24,499 nt of DNA from Chara braunii (GCA_003427395.1 BFEA01000347.1:1562202-1586700); one strand, 5' to 3'. Shown: positions 14,808-23,420, counted from the stretch's first letter. Notes: generated from the sequence alone by a model not told the origin. A program made the numbers and translations.

Positions 14808-17397
14808 GTGGCCCCAGGGGACATGTTTGCGGTCGTGGTGCATACCTCGCCTGCTCATATGTCATCCACGGAGCGACGGTATCGTCGAGGGATGCAAGTG
14901 TTTTTCTCTCGTTCCTCTCGTGGACGTAGCGCTCCTCGAACTTCCCCCGAGATTCCATGTCCACCGCTGGTTGTGGCTGAAGAGTCATGTCCTCCACAAG
15001 CGGACCCTTCTTCATCCGGATCGTTTCTGCCCGAGGGTTGTGCTCGTACTCCAGAAGTGCGTAGTCCCTTTCCTTCTGCTGACGTTGCGGGTGAGGCTGG
15101 AGACTGCTCAGACCGTGGTCGAGATGGCGCTACAAAATGTAGCAGAGGCTTTCAGAAGTCGTATCCTTCTTACAGCAACAAACAAGCGCGACTTCAACCT
15201 CATGTGCTTCAACAAGTTAAAAATTTATCACGTTATTTCCTTAGAAAGAGCATGAGTTATGTCATTAAGACGCTATTGCAATGGTCATCGAACAAAATTC
15301 GCAATCATATGGACACATTCGCTGCCACGCCCACCCCTTCACCGACTTACTCAAGTAGTCAACCTAGCAGTGGACATGGTCGTGAGCCCAGTATACCATG
15401 GACAGATGGGTTGGGCACATGCTATCCCACTGGTCCAATGGCTGAGCGTACTAGTGTGAAAAATATGATGAGTAAATGGTCTGCCCCTGATCGTTCAGAC
15501 CTCGTTTTAGTAGAACCTGTGGAATTGTTGCAATTGCTCGGTTTGTTCGATCTTACATGCCCTCTTCACGGCACTGAAGCGGGTGTTCGACTCGTCGATA
15601 TATTGTACCCTGGCCACTATTGCACATTGAAGTTGGCATGTCGGTATGGTTGTACATGGACGTGACATTCTTGTCAAGGGGATGGTAAGGTGCTAGGAAC
15701 TCGTGTCGAAACTCAGTTATACGATGTTGCGATGTCATGCGGATTGACTCACACGCAGATCAGTAGCTTTTGCAAGTCTTTGGGTTTGCGTCACGTTTCT
15801 AAGGAATCATTTTTTAAATTTTTTTCGTAACCAAGGTCCAGAAAGTGTAGGGTGGTGTGCGAAAGTTGTGACTCTATCCAAAGCATTTTATGATGCAGCC
15901 ATCGAGAAGGTGAAACAGTCTGGGAAGCCGGTCGTTTTCGCGATTGACGGGCAGTATGATTTGTCTCGTAATGTCCAACATTGCACCGTGACCGCCATGG
16001 AGATGAGGACGCGTCTCATTGTTGGCATGGTGAGCTTGCGAAGTTCGAAAACGCAATCCTCGTGGCAGCTTGAGGGTGTTGCCACAGCAATGCTTTTAGA
16101 TCATCTCATTGACGAAAAAGGTTTACGCATCTCGGAGGTCGTCCATGACGATTGTCAACATGTCTCATGTTTGTTACTTGAACGAGGTATTCACGATTCT
16201 AAGGATCAATGGCATAAAGCTAAGAACTTATTCAAACGTTTGTTTGAGAAAATCGCGAGTAAGAACTTCACGTTACCCACAACAGTGGAAGAGTGTGATA
16301 CAATAGACGATCTGAAAATTTTGACTATCGACAAGCTTCGTCGTTGGTTGAAAAACAATTGTCCCCTACCTTCGAATGCGAAAAAACCAAAAAGAAAGCA
16401 AGAGTGGGTGGACGTTGTTTGGGCCGCCATAAAACCTCTTCGTGCTGAGAATGTTGTTGCGCCTATCACTGCTTTGACTGCTGTACGTTCTCAAGAAGTC
16501 AAGACATGATTCTACAAGACGACTTCACTACGAGTGGTTGCAAGGGATGACGACGCATACACACTCCGAAGGGACACGATGGTTCTTGCAAATCATTGGG
16601 CGGGGAACCATAACGACTGTGATGTGCACGTCCCAACGGTTTGCGCGGTTGTTGGAGGGCCCGCTTGCCGACGCGAATACAAAGAGGGAAGCACGACGCA
16701 CAATGAGGTGAAAAAGTTTCTGGACATTTAGGCTTCCGAATCACGCATGACGTACTACACAAGAGCTCGCACCACACATGACAATGAAACCGGCCATTCG
16801 ATAGTGAACAAGTTTGCGCCACAACACATCCATTTCGATAAGTCTTACGGGGCGAGGATGACCTGCTTTGCTATGGAATGGAATACTAATAGGGCCAAAC
16901 CTCCTTTGAAGACTCGTTACAGGGAACCTGCAGGTGTTCGACACAGAGAGCGACCGGCTCGTCGCCATACTCGGCCTCCGCATGACAACACCTGGCGGAA
17001 TTTGTTGGCTAAATACGTGCATGGGTCCGCTCATGTGTCGGACTGGGCGCGCATCCTTTTGAGACAGCCCAACCATGATCCTACTTACGAGGCAGTTCCG
17101 ACAGAACATTTTGAAATGCCAAGGGATATCTACGATTTTGTCGACTTGAGGCAGCCCGACCGTGATCCTACTTACGAGGCAGTTCCGACATAACATTTTG
17201 AAATGCCAAGGGATATCTACGATTTTGTCGACAACATTGCATCCGCACAAGCATTCGAGGGTGCCCGGGACGCTACGATGCATAGTGATATCAACGGGAG
17301 GGGTGATGATGATGATGAGGATATTGCTGACGTTGATAGTGCTAGCATATACGGTGATGTTGATGTTGTCGATAATGTGGCCGGCGTGATAGGTTGA
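14808..17397 (+). pseudogene. DDE transposase, Kolobok-like (DxWH type), recently inactivated
   Basis: The N-terminal part (14808-15300) is Ser/Pro/Arg-rich. From about 15480 a Cys/His segment appears (TCPLHGTE, PGHYCTLKLACRYGCTW, HSCQGD). Next comes ALTHTQISS-like helical sequence (CGLTHTQISSFCKSLGL), and from 15868 the catalytic core: VVFAIDGQYD (Asp at 15946-15948), EVVHDDCQH (Asp at 16147-16149), and DSKDQWHKAKNLFKRL (16195-16242). The last resembles the D-x-WH-x-AK motif I know from Kolobok transposases. Beyond it are NHWAGNHNDC, THDNETGHSIVNKFAPQHIH and RMTCFAMEWNTNR, then an acidic tail ending at 17397. Breaks: TGA 15663-15665, one T-run frameshift at about 15813-15821, TGA 16507-16509, TAG 16729-16731, TAA 17191-17193. 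Each stop is one transition or transversion from Trp, Arg or Glu, so the loss is recent. Superfamily is my judgement; transposase is firmer. Confidence 0.65.
17059..17232 (+). repeat. 87-bp in-frame tandem duplication in the transposase C-terminus
   Basis: Two 29-codon units (17059-17145 and 17146-17232) encode LRQPNHDPTYEAVPTEHFEM and onwards. They differ at few bases. The second has TAA where the first has GAA, so one of the stop codons arose after the duplication. Confidence 0.95.
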
Positions 17398-17437
17398 TCA
17401 TTCACTTTCATATCAGTCACTGCCATGTTTTTGAAAC

Positions 17438-17443
17438 AATAAA
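17438..17443 (+). other. Polyadenylation signal AATAAA
   Basis: AATAAA about 40 bp after the transposase stop, in an AT-rich context (GAAACAATAAATG). The same GAAACAATAAATG string recurs at about 18795-18808, near the minus-strand candidate gene. It could be the transposase mRNA 3' end. Confidence 0.4.
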
Positions 17444-17493
17444 TGTTTTTATTAGAAGATTTGTCTCTATCTTGTTGTATAGTTCTCTCTCTC

Positions 17494-17525
<32 letters not shown>

Positions 17526-17652
17526 ATGCCAAGGGATACACACGTACGCATACACATGGCGGGAAGGACTCTTGCTATTCGGCAGGCAAACTGCCTCCTT
17601 GCCTAGTTTTATTTTGTACGACAAAATATGTTGTGTGAAGAATAAACTGTTC

Positions 17653-17718
17653 ACGTTCGGGTCGAATGTGTGGTTGGGGGGGGTACAAATGTTCGGGGGT
17701 TCGACCGAACCCGAACGT
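17653..17718. repeat. Inverted repeat with 10-bp perfect arms, ACGTTCGGGT
   Basis: ACGTTCGGGT (17653-17662) and its exact reverse complement (17709-17718) flank a G-rich spacer. This is 66 bp overall, MITE-like in form but very short. A (TC)n run lies nearby at 17479-17525. Confidence 0.7.
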
Positions 17719-17781
17719 CGGGTACCTTGATAATATGCTTTTATTATTTATACAATACAGAATAAAAGAGGGACGAGGAAA

Positions 17782-17805
17782 GGGGGGGAGGGGGGAGGGG
17801 GGGGG
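17782..17805 (+). other. Potential G-quadruplex (G7-A-G6-A-G9)
   Basis: Three long G-runs separated by single A in a purine-only tract (17763-17806). The long runs can supply four G-tracts. There is no gene nearby on the plus strand to tie it to. Confidence 0.55.
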
Positions 17806-17939
17806 ATACGAAAATAAAAAAACAATAAGAAGAAATATACGCACGAAAGACAAAAAAGAATGAACCACACGAGGATACGCTCGATCACCCAAAGATACAT
17901 GGATGACAGATAAAAGTATGTGCACGACCGTGACACTGG

Positions 17940-18047
17940 TCTCATTGTCTCTCTCACCCTCTCTTTTATCATCAATCGTCCTCTCTCTGCATATTCTCTC
18001 TCTCTTTCTCTATCTCTCTCTCCATATATGCACATATATTTTCATAA

Positions 18048-18080
<33 letters not shown>
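17940..18080. repeat. (TC)-rich and (TA)n microsatellites
   Basis: Pyrimidine-rich TC repeats (17945-18030) followed by a TA-rich run (about 18050-18080), just 3' of the minus-strand candidate gene. Confidence 0.85.
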
Positions 18081-18098
18081 CTATCTCATACTCTATCA

Positions 18099-18592
18099 TC
18101 ACCTTCGTCTCGCCTCACTGTTTCCGAGGGGGGCACGAGGGTTGGGAACAAAGTATGTGTATGGCACATTTGGTGGATTAGGCCAGCGCAAACGCATAGC
18201 ATCCTTAAATATATCTGGCAGTTTTTGTCTTGCCCCGTAGCTACACAAAAAAACGAAACATTGGTAGCCTACAAATTGATTCCGCTTGGCGTCAAACCTG
18301 TCGTTCCCGACCAATATCTGTAGAAACGCATCAATCTCATCATCTAAGCCCACATAACAAGCCGCTGTCTCGACTTTTTGGGCAGCCAAAGGCCATGAAG
18401 CACGGATGTCGTTACTTGTCATCACTACAACTCCTACGTGCCCGCCTAGTGCTCCAACCCCTGCATCCCTGCGTCTCGCACCTCCGTTACGCACTCTTGG
18501 CCCGCGCATGACCCTCTCGCCACCTCTCACCGCTGGTCGTCTAACACGTGGTCCGACAAGTGGCACCATATCCACATCAGGGACACCTCCAC
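18099..18592 (-). CDS. Candidate exon of an unrecognised gene
   Basis: Open on the minus strand beyond both ends. A good 3' splice site TTATTGCAG|GTGG ends the intron at 18593. The N-part is Arg/Gly/Val-rich low complexity (RVRRPAVRGGERVMRGPRVR). The second half has normal composition: WPLAAQKVETAACYVGLDDE, IDAFLQILVGNDRFDAKRNQ, FVGYQCFVFLCSYGARQKLP, RWPNPPNVPYTYFVPNP. Possible donors near the end are AACA|GTGAGG and GAAG|GTGATG. I do not know this family. The phase at this acceptor (1) does not match the end of the acidic exon at 18971 (0), so either another acceptor is used or a frame was lost. Confidence 0.4.
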
Positions 18593-18970
18593 CTGCAATA
18601 ACCGCGTTCTCTATGTCGCTCACAAAAAGATGTGATGCAAAGCTGTGCACTATCTCGACGAACACAAATTGCTGATCCCACTTCATGATGACAATTTTTT
18701 TTAGCATATAACATATCAAAATTGTTTTCCACGACCAACCAATAATAAGCATTCACACTATTTTTGGATCATATCTCTTCGGGTTTGGTATTTAGTGAAA
18801 CAATAAATGGTCTGCTTCAATATTCGGTACTTCCATCAACGTTCAACATATGAAAGTTTCACCCACAATAAAATCGTTCGAGAAGTCGTGTATAAGCAAG
18901 TGATCATGCATTTCAATTTTCAACCCAATACTGTCATTTGTGTAATGTTGTACTGTCATTTCTCACTTAC

Positions 18971-19129
18971 GTCCTTTGAGTCTCCTCCAGGTGCCCTATT
19001 GCAAGTTTTATCTCCTTTCATATCGTTTTCGTTGTTCGTTTTGTATTCGACTTCATCATCCTCTTCTTTATCATCGTCATCGTCATCATCATTGTCATCT
19101 TCATCTTCAACGTTGTCGGGGACGAAACC
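18971..19129 (-). CDS. Candidate acidic exon of the same minus-strand gene
   Basis: 159 bp, open, between an acceptor-like TTGTCAG (19130-19136) and a consensus donor GAC|GTAAGT (18965-18970). It encodes FVPDNVEDEDDNDDDDDDDK, EEDDEVEYKTNNENDMKGDK and CNRAPGGDSKD, extremely rich in Asp/Glu, so it would be a disordered acidic segment. It converges with the plus-strand transposase, whose own C-terminus is also acidic. Whether both belong to one transposon is unknown. Confidence 0.4.
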
Positions 19130-19139
19130 CTGACAAGGG

Positions 19140-19656
19140 TATCTGCCCGGTGTTCTTAAATGTCGGACGATGTCCGACTTAGTAAAGGGTTATTCGGGCT
19201 TCATAACTTGATGAGATGGGTTATCTGCCAAAAGTTCATTCAAACCTGACCTATGACCGAAAAACAAAAACTTCTTAGAACCCTAGTCCGGATGTCTACA
19301 GCATCCGAGAGTAGTGGCAGTAACAGGACGTGCTTGCCTTGTTGAGACCGCAGAGGAATGTGTAGACATGGGAACGCTAAAGTTAGACCTAGCCTACCTG
19401 AAATAATAGCCGCGCGATTCAGGACATAGGTTTGCCGGGTATACAACCGCGGCATGGGGGTAGTAGGAAGAAGGGTCTTATTTTCCGGCCGCGGGGGTTG
19501 ACACCGGGCCAGGGGATTGATAAGCCGATGTCAAGGCCACGCGGTCAGTCAAGCATGTGGGGCCACAAGCAGGCGAGGCTTGTGGGGCCGCAGGTAGGCT
19601 GGGCCTGAGGCAGGAGGGGCCTGCAAAGCCACGACATGGGGTTAGCGACTGGGCCA
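19140..19656. other. Noncoding, hairpin-rich start of the structured region
   Basis: No credible coding frame. Perfect stem-loops include GTCGGAC-GAT-GTCCGAC (19162-19178), CGGATG...CATCCG (near 19290) and CCACAAGC-7 nt-GCTTGTGG (19563-19585). See the related finding. Confidence 0.6.
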
Positions 19657-19800
19657 ACTCTTCTTATAGAAGAGTGGCTCCTATCACTGGCGTGATAGGA
19701 GCTAGCCCAATAGGTTACACCACCAGATTGCTACCCGACAGATACTGAAATCGAACCCGGCCGCACGCGCGTACCAGGCTAGCTCCCTTTGGAGCTGGCC
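19657..19800. repeat. Hairpin plus tRNA-like module, copy 1
   Basis: Order: hairpin ACTCTTC-TTATA-GAAGAGT (19657-19675), hairpin CTCCTATCAC-TGGC-GTGATAGGAG (19678-19701), then GAGCTAGCCCAATAGGTT resembling a pol III A box (TAGCCCAATAGG, 19703-19714), and 44 bp later a B-box-like ATCGAACCC. On the minus strand the latter reads GGGTTCGATTTC, an even better B box. A 10-bp-stem hairpin GGCTAGCTCC-CTTT-GGAGCTGGCC (19777-19800) closes it. It is related to 20286-20425. It could be a tRNA-derived SINE body; no intact tRNA cloverleaf can be drawn. Confidence 0.45.
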
Positions 19801-19876
19801 ATTGCCATTGCTGACGGCGCGGCTAGATCCGGGCGTACGATCATGGAAATCGCGCGACCCAGATCTAGCGCGCCGA

Positions 19877-19944
19877 GATTAGCATGGCCCCTGTGCAAGG
19901 ATGACACGCATAAATCAAGAAATGACTCAAATTAATTTTTTTTT
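19877..19944 (+). ncRNA. U6 snRNA pseudogene, 3' part only
   Basis: GATTAGCATGGCCCCTG, then GCAAGGATGACACGCA, AAATC and AGAAATG, ending in a pol III-type T9 run (19936-19944). This matches the 3' two thirds of U6: the AGC catalytic triad, the internal stem-loop, and the 3' tail. Three of the differences look like CpG decay (GCGC to GTGC, CGCAC to CGCAT, TCGAG to TCAAG). The ACAGAGA box and the whole 5' end are missing. Upstream sequence is unrelated, and downstream a tRNA-like piece on the other strand follows at once. Confidence 0.85.
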
Positions 19945-19946
19945 AT

Positions 19947-20026
19947 CCCCAAGGGGATCGAACTCGGACCTGCATTTCAACAGTTGGGGGTGTCTCGCGA
20001 TGTGACCGCTGACCCAGGCCGACGGG
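19947..20026 (-). other. tRNA-like sequence with A and B boxes
   Basis: On the minus strand TGGGTCAGCGGT fits the pol III A box and GAGTTCGATCC, 51 bp on, fits the B box. The piece is flanked by CCCCTTGGGG and an A-rich end that is the complement of the U6 T-run. The anticodon arm and acceptor stem do not pair convincingly, so this is a tRNA-derived relic (SINE head) and not a working tRNA gene. Confidence 0.4.
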
Positions 20027-20177
20027 AGTGTAAAAAAAAAAAGAAAAAAAAAAGGGGGGAAACGAGGCTACCAAAAAGCAACAGAGGAAAAAAAAAAGAG
20101 AGGATGGGGGCCACGGCCGTCCGCGCTGAAGGATAGAAAGGGTGGTGCAGTTGCCATGGAGTGCGGAGTGTGTAGGG

Positions 20178-20235
20178 GCCAGCCAGCCAGCTAGCCAGCC
20201 TGCTGCTAGCCAGCCGGCCAGCCAGCCAGCCGACA
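20178..20235. repeat. (AGCC)n tetranucleotide repeat
   Basis: GCCA/AGCC repeats with CTAG and CTGCTG interruptions. The stretch 20030-20177 before it is A-rich then mixed, with nothing recognised. Confidence 0.9.
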
Positions 20236-20285
20236 GGCGAGCGGCGACGGCCTGCTGAGCTGCTAGTAGTAAGGAGGGGCTGAAC

Positions 20286-20425
20286 CCCATACTCTTTATA
20301 TGGGATTTTTGCTTCTCCTACTCTTGTAGTAGGAGCTAGCCCAATAGGTTTACGTTTGAGACTGTCACCCTGTTGGTCTGGGGATCGAATCTGAATTGAC
20401 CTTGGGCTAACCCCTTTTGGAGAGA
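20286..20425. repeat. Hairpin plus tRNA-like module, copy 2
   Basis: Same order as copy 1: CCCATA-7 nt-TATGGG (20286-20304), CTCCTACT-CTTGT-AGTAGGAG (20315-20335), GAGCTAGCCCAATAGGTT, then GGATCGAATCT as B-box-like sequence, then GGGCTAACCCC-TTTT-GGAGAGACCC. Compared with copy 1, two base pairs of the second stem changed on both sides (T-A to C-G and C-G to T-A). The pairing has been kept while the sequence diverged. Confidence 0.45.
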
Positions 20426-20559
20426 CCCGTTTCTTTCTTATCAGATGCGGTCGATTATGACTGCAAGATCGAGGAGATCGCGCAGTCAGAATCAGCCGCG
20501 CGGGGATTTGTTCTGCCCCGACAAAAACAAAAGTTAAAAAAAAAAAAAGGGACAAATCT

Positions 20560-21190
20560 AAGACTACAGGTGGGGCGCCACTTGGCGTAGTAAGAAGTGA
20601 CAGGGGCTTTGGCCCCAGTGCACTTGACAGTCGCCCGTGAAAACGGGCGACCGTTTTCTGCAGTCAGGTAAGTTGGTTTTCTATTTTTTATGTTTTCCTT
20701 TTTTTGATTTTCGTAGATTTTCTCCATTTCTAGATTTCGTTCTTGTCTTTTCTTCTTGGGGCACCCGTTTGTTCTGACGAACGGGTTGCTACTGGGGGTA
20801 AGGTAAAGACGAATGCGTCTATTCCTAGAATATGGAAAAATACTGCTACAACTACTACTACTACTACGGGGGAAAGAGATGGCTTACCTGGCCAAGAACG
20901 GAAGCAAAAGTGGGCGGCGCAGCAACCAACAAGTAAGACTCCGGTAGTGTACCCCGTGGCTGTTCGTTTTGTGGACAGGCTGCAAGACGACACCTGTACC
21001 AGATACGGTTTGCATCCGGGTACGGGCTCTTGGGGCAAGTGGGGGAAGACCCTATGAGCTTGACACTAGTTCGACACGGTGAAAAGACTTGGTGAAAAGA
21101 CTTGGGGGAAGACCCTATGCCCCTTTCAAACAGAAAAAAAGAGTGGGGAAAGGAAACACAGTTTCCCCCCGATTTGAACTCAGGACCTGG
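20560..21190 (+). other. Structured noncoding region with splice-site-like motifs
   Basis: Hairpins include GGGGC-TTTG-GCCCC (20604-20617), GTCGCCCGT-GAAA-ACGGGCGAC (20630-20651, a 9-bp stem with a GNRA-class tetraloop), ACCCGTT...AACGGGT (near 20763-20786) and ACAGG...CCTGT. CAG|GTAAGT at 20665-20673 is a perfect 5' splice site followed by U-rich, plant-intron-like sequence. There is an (ACT)n run at about 20841-20862. A 13-bp tandem repeat (GGTGAAAAGACTT) and a repeated GGGGGAAGACCCTATG lie at 21040-21118. A plus-strand open frame (20743-21057) has no recognisable domain. CCTGAGTTCAAATC on the minus strand near 21185 is another B-box-like sequence. Confidence 0.5.
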
Positions 21191-21730
21191 TTTTCAGCAG
21201 CCGTGGCTGCTGAAAAACGAGGTGAGTGAGGAAAATAATTTATTTTGCTTTCTTTTTTTTGTGCTGTGTGAGCTCCTTTTTTTTTTTGTGAATCTGGCTT
21301 CCTCTGCAGCCAGATTCGGGCACAGCCTCTGAACTCAGATTGAAAGTAAGTTCAGGGGGGGAGTGCGCGAACCTGGCTGAGGGCCAGGCTAGGTGCAGCA
21401 AGGCAAAGCCTTGCTGTGCTGTTGTAGCACAACAAGGGGAGGTTGAGTACAACCTTCCCTACATGAATGAGACCTGGGGAAAGACCCAGGTACATTTATA
21501 CTTGAATCCCCCCGGTCTTCCTAGGGGAAAATCAAGGTTTGGGACCCTTGATCTGAATTTCAGATCGAGGGCTCACAACAGCTACGAATTTGTAGCTGCT
21601 GTGCTTAAGGTGGCAGCCTCAGTTGAGCTTCGGCTGGGCCTTCACCTCTCAGCCAGTTATAAAAGTTGGGCTGGCCAGCACCAACCTCATCATTTTGAGG
21701 TGCTGCCCACACTCTGCCTGAGTGTTTGGC
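21191..21730 (+). other. Run of consecutive hairpins (hairpin string)
   Basis: At least ten stems in 540 bp, often back to back: TTTTCAGCAGC-CGTG-GCTGCTGAAAA (21191-21216); GAATCTGGCT-8-AGCCAGATTC (21290-21317); CTGAACT-13-AGTTCAG (21329-21355); CCTGGC-5-GCCAGG (21372-21388); CAGCAAGGC-AAA-GCCTTGCTG (21396-21416); TGTGCT-5-AGCACA (21415-21431); AGGGGAGGTTG-AGTA-CAACCTTCCCT (21435-21460); ACCTGGG-6-CCCAGGT (21472-21491); ATCAAGG-8-CCTTGAT (21531-21552); CCCTTGATCTGAA-T-TTCAGATCGAGGG (21545-21571); CAGCTAC-6-GTAGCTG (21579-21598); ACACTC-5-GAGTGT (21709-21725). The arms are unrelated to each other. No coding frame explains them. Function unknown. Confidence 0.75.
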
Positions 21731-22340
21731 CAGCTGCTGAGAGAGAGAGGAGAGGCTGTTGGAGTGTAAGGCCATCTGAGTGAGAGAGAGAGAGAGACTG
21801 CTGTTGGAGGAGAGAGGGAGAGAGTGGAAGAGAGGTGAGGTGCTGCTGGCTACTATAGCCAGCTAGTACTAGGAAGAGAGGAGGTGCTAGACTGTCATAA
21901 CCAGCTAGCACTGAGGTGGAAAGTGAAGTAGTGAAGGGGGAAGTGCTGCTGGAGTGCAGAGAGAAAAGTGAAGGAGGGGAGTTGCTGGCTGCGATAGCCA
22001 GGTGCTCCAAGTGATGCGGTCATCCAGAAGTAAGGTTTCTAAGGAGGGAGAAGGCAGTCATAGCTACCTCTCTCAAGGTGAGAGAAGACTGCTACTACAG
22101 CCATTCTCAAGGTTGAAGAAGAGGCTGCCATAGCCTGCTGCAACAAAAGTGGAGGCTGGCTGCAGCAAAGGTGAAGGGGAAGGTGCCTACTAAGAGGGGG
22201 AGATTGAAGTCAGATTTGGAAGAGGAGAGGAGAGACTTCAGTTTGGATTTGAGAGGTGAAGGTTGGAGGGAGTGTAGTAAAATTTGAAGAAGAAGAAGAA
22301 GTGGCAGCTATAGCCACCAGCTTGTAAAGAAAGAAGGGAG
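21731..22340 (+). repeat. Purine-rich degenerate repeats with ATAGCC hairpins
   Basis: Mostly G and A (GAGAGA, GAAGAAG, GGAGG), interspersed at about 50-90 bp with hairpin motifs. They contain TAGCC or close variants: GCTGGCTA-C-TATAGCCAGC region (about 21846-21866), GTGCTAG...CTAGCAC (21884-21911), CTGGCTGCGATAGCCAG (21984-22000), GGCTGCCATAGCC (22121-22133), GTGGCAGCTATAGCCAC (22303-22319). The recurrence suggests a decayed tandem repeat. No coding assignment. Confidence 0.5.
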
Positions 22341-22640
22341 TGAGGATGCTTCGCTTAGTGATACAGTTCAGGGCTGCACACTAAGGGAGTAAGTGCAGTG
22401 GAGGTGGTATAGGCAATTGAAAGGAGGGTTGCCGTGAGCTTCGCACGTGGGACGTTGACAGTTTTGGTGGTTATTCTGAAAGGTTTTCTTGAGTGGACCA
22501 GCAAGACACTCAAGGTCAGTGGACTTAGCCTCCCTCACTGGTGCCCAAAACCCACACTGTGCTTTACCCTTTCTCTGAAAATTCTTGGAAATGGCAGGAT
22601 AGTGGGGAGGGGTTTGGTGCATGTAAACGGGGGAGACTGA
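22341..22640 (+). other. End of the structured region
   Basis: Contains an 8-bp perfect stem CTTGAGTG-11-CACTCAAG (22488-22514), followed immediately by CAGTG...CACTG. No recognisable gene. Confidence 0.5.
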
Positions 22641-23420
22641 CAAAGAAAAAAATATATGTGCGTGTGCTATTTTATGTGATGTTCTTTTCTGGCGCAAGTA
22701 TGTGTGAGCGACGGGGCGCAGGGTAGTAGGGAAATGATGGTTTGCTGGTTGTGTCTCCTAAACCCTCGCCCATTTGCATGGAAAAAAAAGAAAGAGAAGA
22801 ACGCGTGAAGAAAGCGGCGTCGAAGAAAGAAGAAAATTCCAGATGGACCTAGACTATTCCCTTAGGGAACCCTTTCTCGCCTAAATGACCCCCTCTGAGT
22901 GTGATTCCCGTCCAAATGGAACTTATTCCCTCGCGTCCTTCTTCCTTCGTCTAAGTTACCCTCGACGTCGGTGGTTGAGGGGGAGGTAGTTTACTTATCG
23001 GGGTCGCATTCCCTATCTCTAGGAGGAATCTGAGGCGGGGGNTCGTTGCCTTAGAGGTCGGCCTTGTATTCGACTCGGAGTGGACCGCTTTCTGCGGGCG
23101 GGTACCTTGCTGTCGTGGTGGAGCCAGCCCAACTTCTGAGATCCAGGCTTAGGCCTGGGCAAGGAGAAGGGGTACCCTATACCACCTCGTAGGGGTTGGG
23201 CGTGTAACCTTAGGTGGGGAAAACAGCGGACCCCTTGATCCTTGCGTAGGGGGCGACTGCTAGGGTACCCTAATGGTGACCGCTTTAGGAACCACCTACC
23301 GATGGAAAACTGGAGCCTTAAGAAGCCCAGTTCATGTTTAACTAAGGGAAAGTGGGGTGCATTTAGGCACTGCCTACGCGGTAGGCCGCGCCGCAAGAAG
23401 CGCACACCGTAAGAAAAAAA
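22641..23420. other. No recognised gene
   Basis: Mixed-composition sequence with one ambiguous base (about 23042). A minus-strand open frame (23019-23405) is Arg/Pro-rich and has no domain I recognise, and I do not consider it a gene. A small hairpin CCAGGC-TTAG-GCCTGG lies at 23143-23158. The stretch could be part of an LTR or untranslated retroelement sequence, but there is no second copy in the window to test that. Confidence 0.4.

Noticed and set aside
14590-15015. Minus-strand open frame opposite the transposase N-terminal region
   Set aside because: It is a mirror of the Ser/Arg/Pro-rich plus-strand coding composition with no domain of its own.
8702-17397. Myb family and transposase as the two components of one PIF/Harbinger-type transposon
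   Set aside because: The transposase motifs are not Harbinger-like, the Myb units lie in their own array on the other strand, and no shared terminal repeats are visible.
19947-20026. Functional tRNA gene
   Set aside because: A and B boxes fit, but the acceptor and anticodon stems do not pair and there is no clear anticodon loop.
20371-20395. LTR primer-binding site (TGGTCTGGGGATCGAATC)
   Set aside because: It begins with TGG and contains a B-box complement, but the distance to the T-loop is too short for a tRNA 3' end, and no LTR is adjacent.
23019-23405. Minus-strand open frame of 128 codons as a gene
   Set aside because: Arg/Pro-rich composition, no domain, no splice context, and the frame contains an ambiguous base. 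Probably chance openness in GC-rich sequence.
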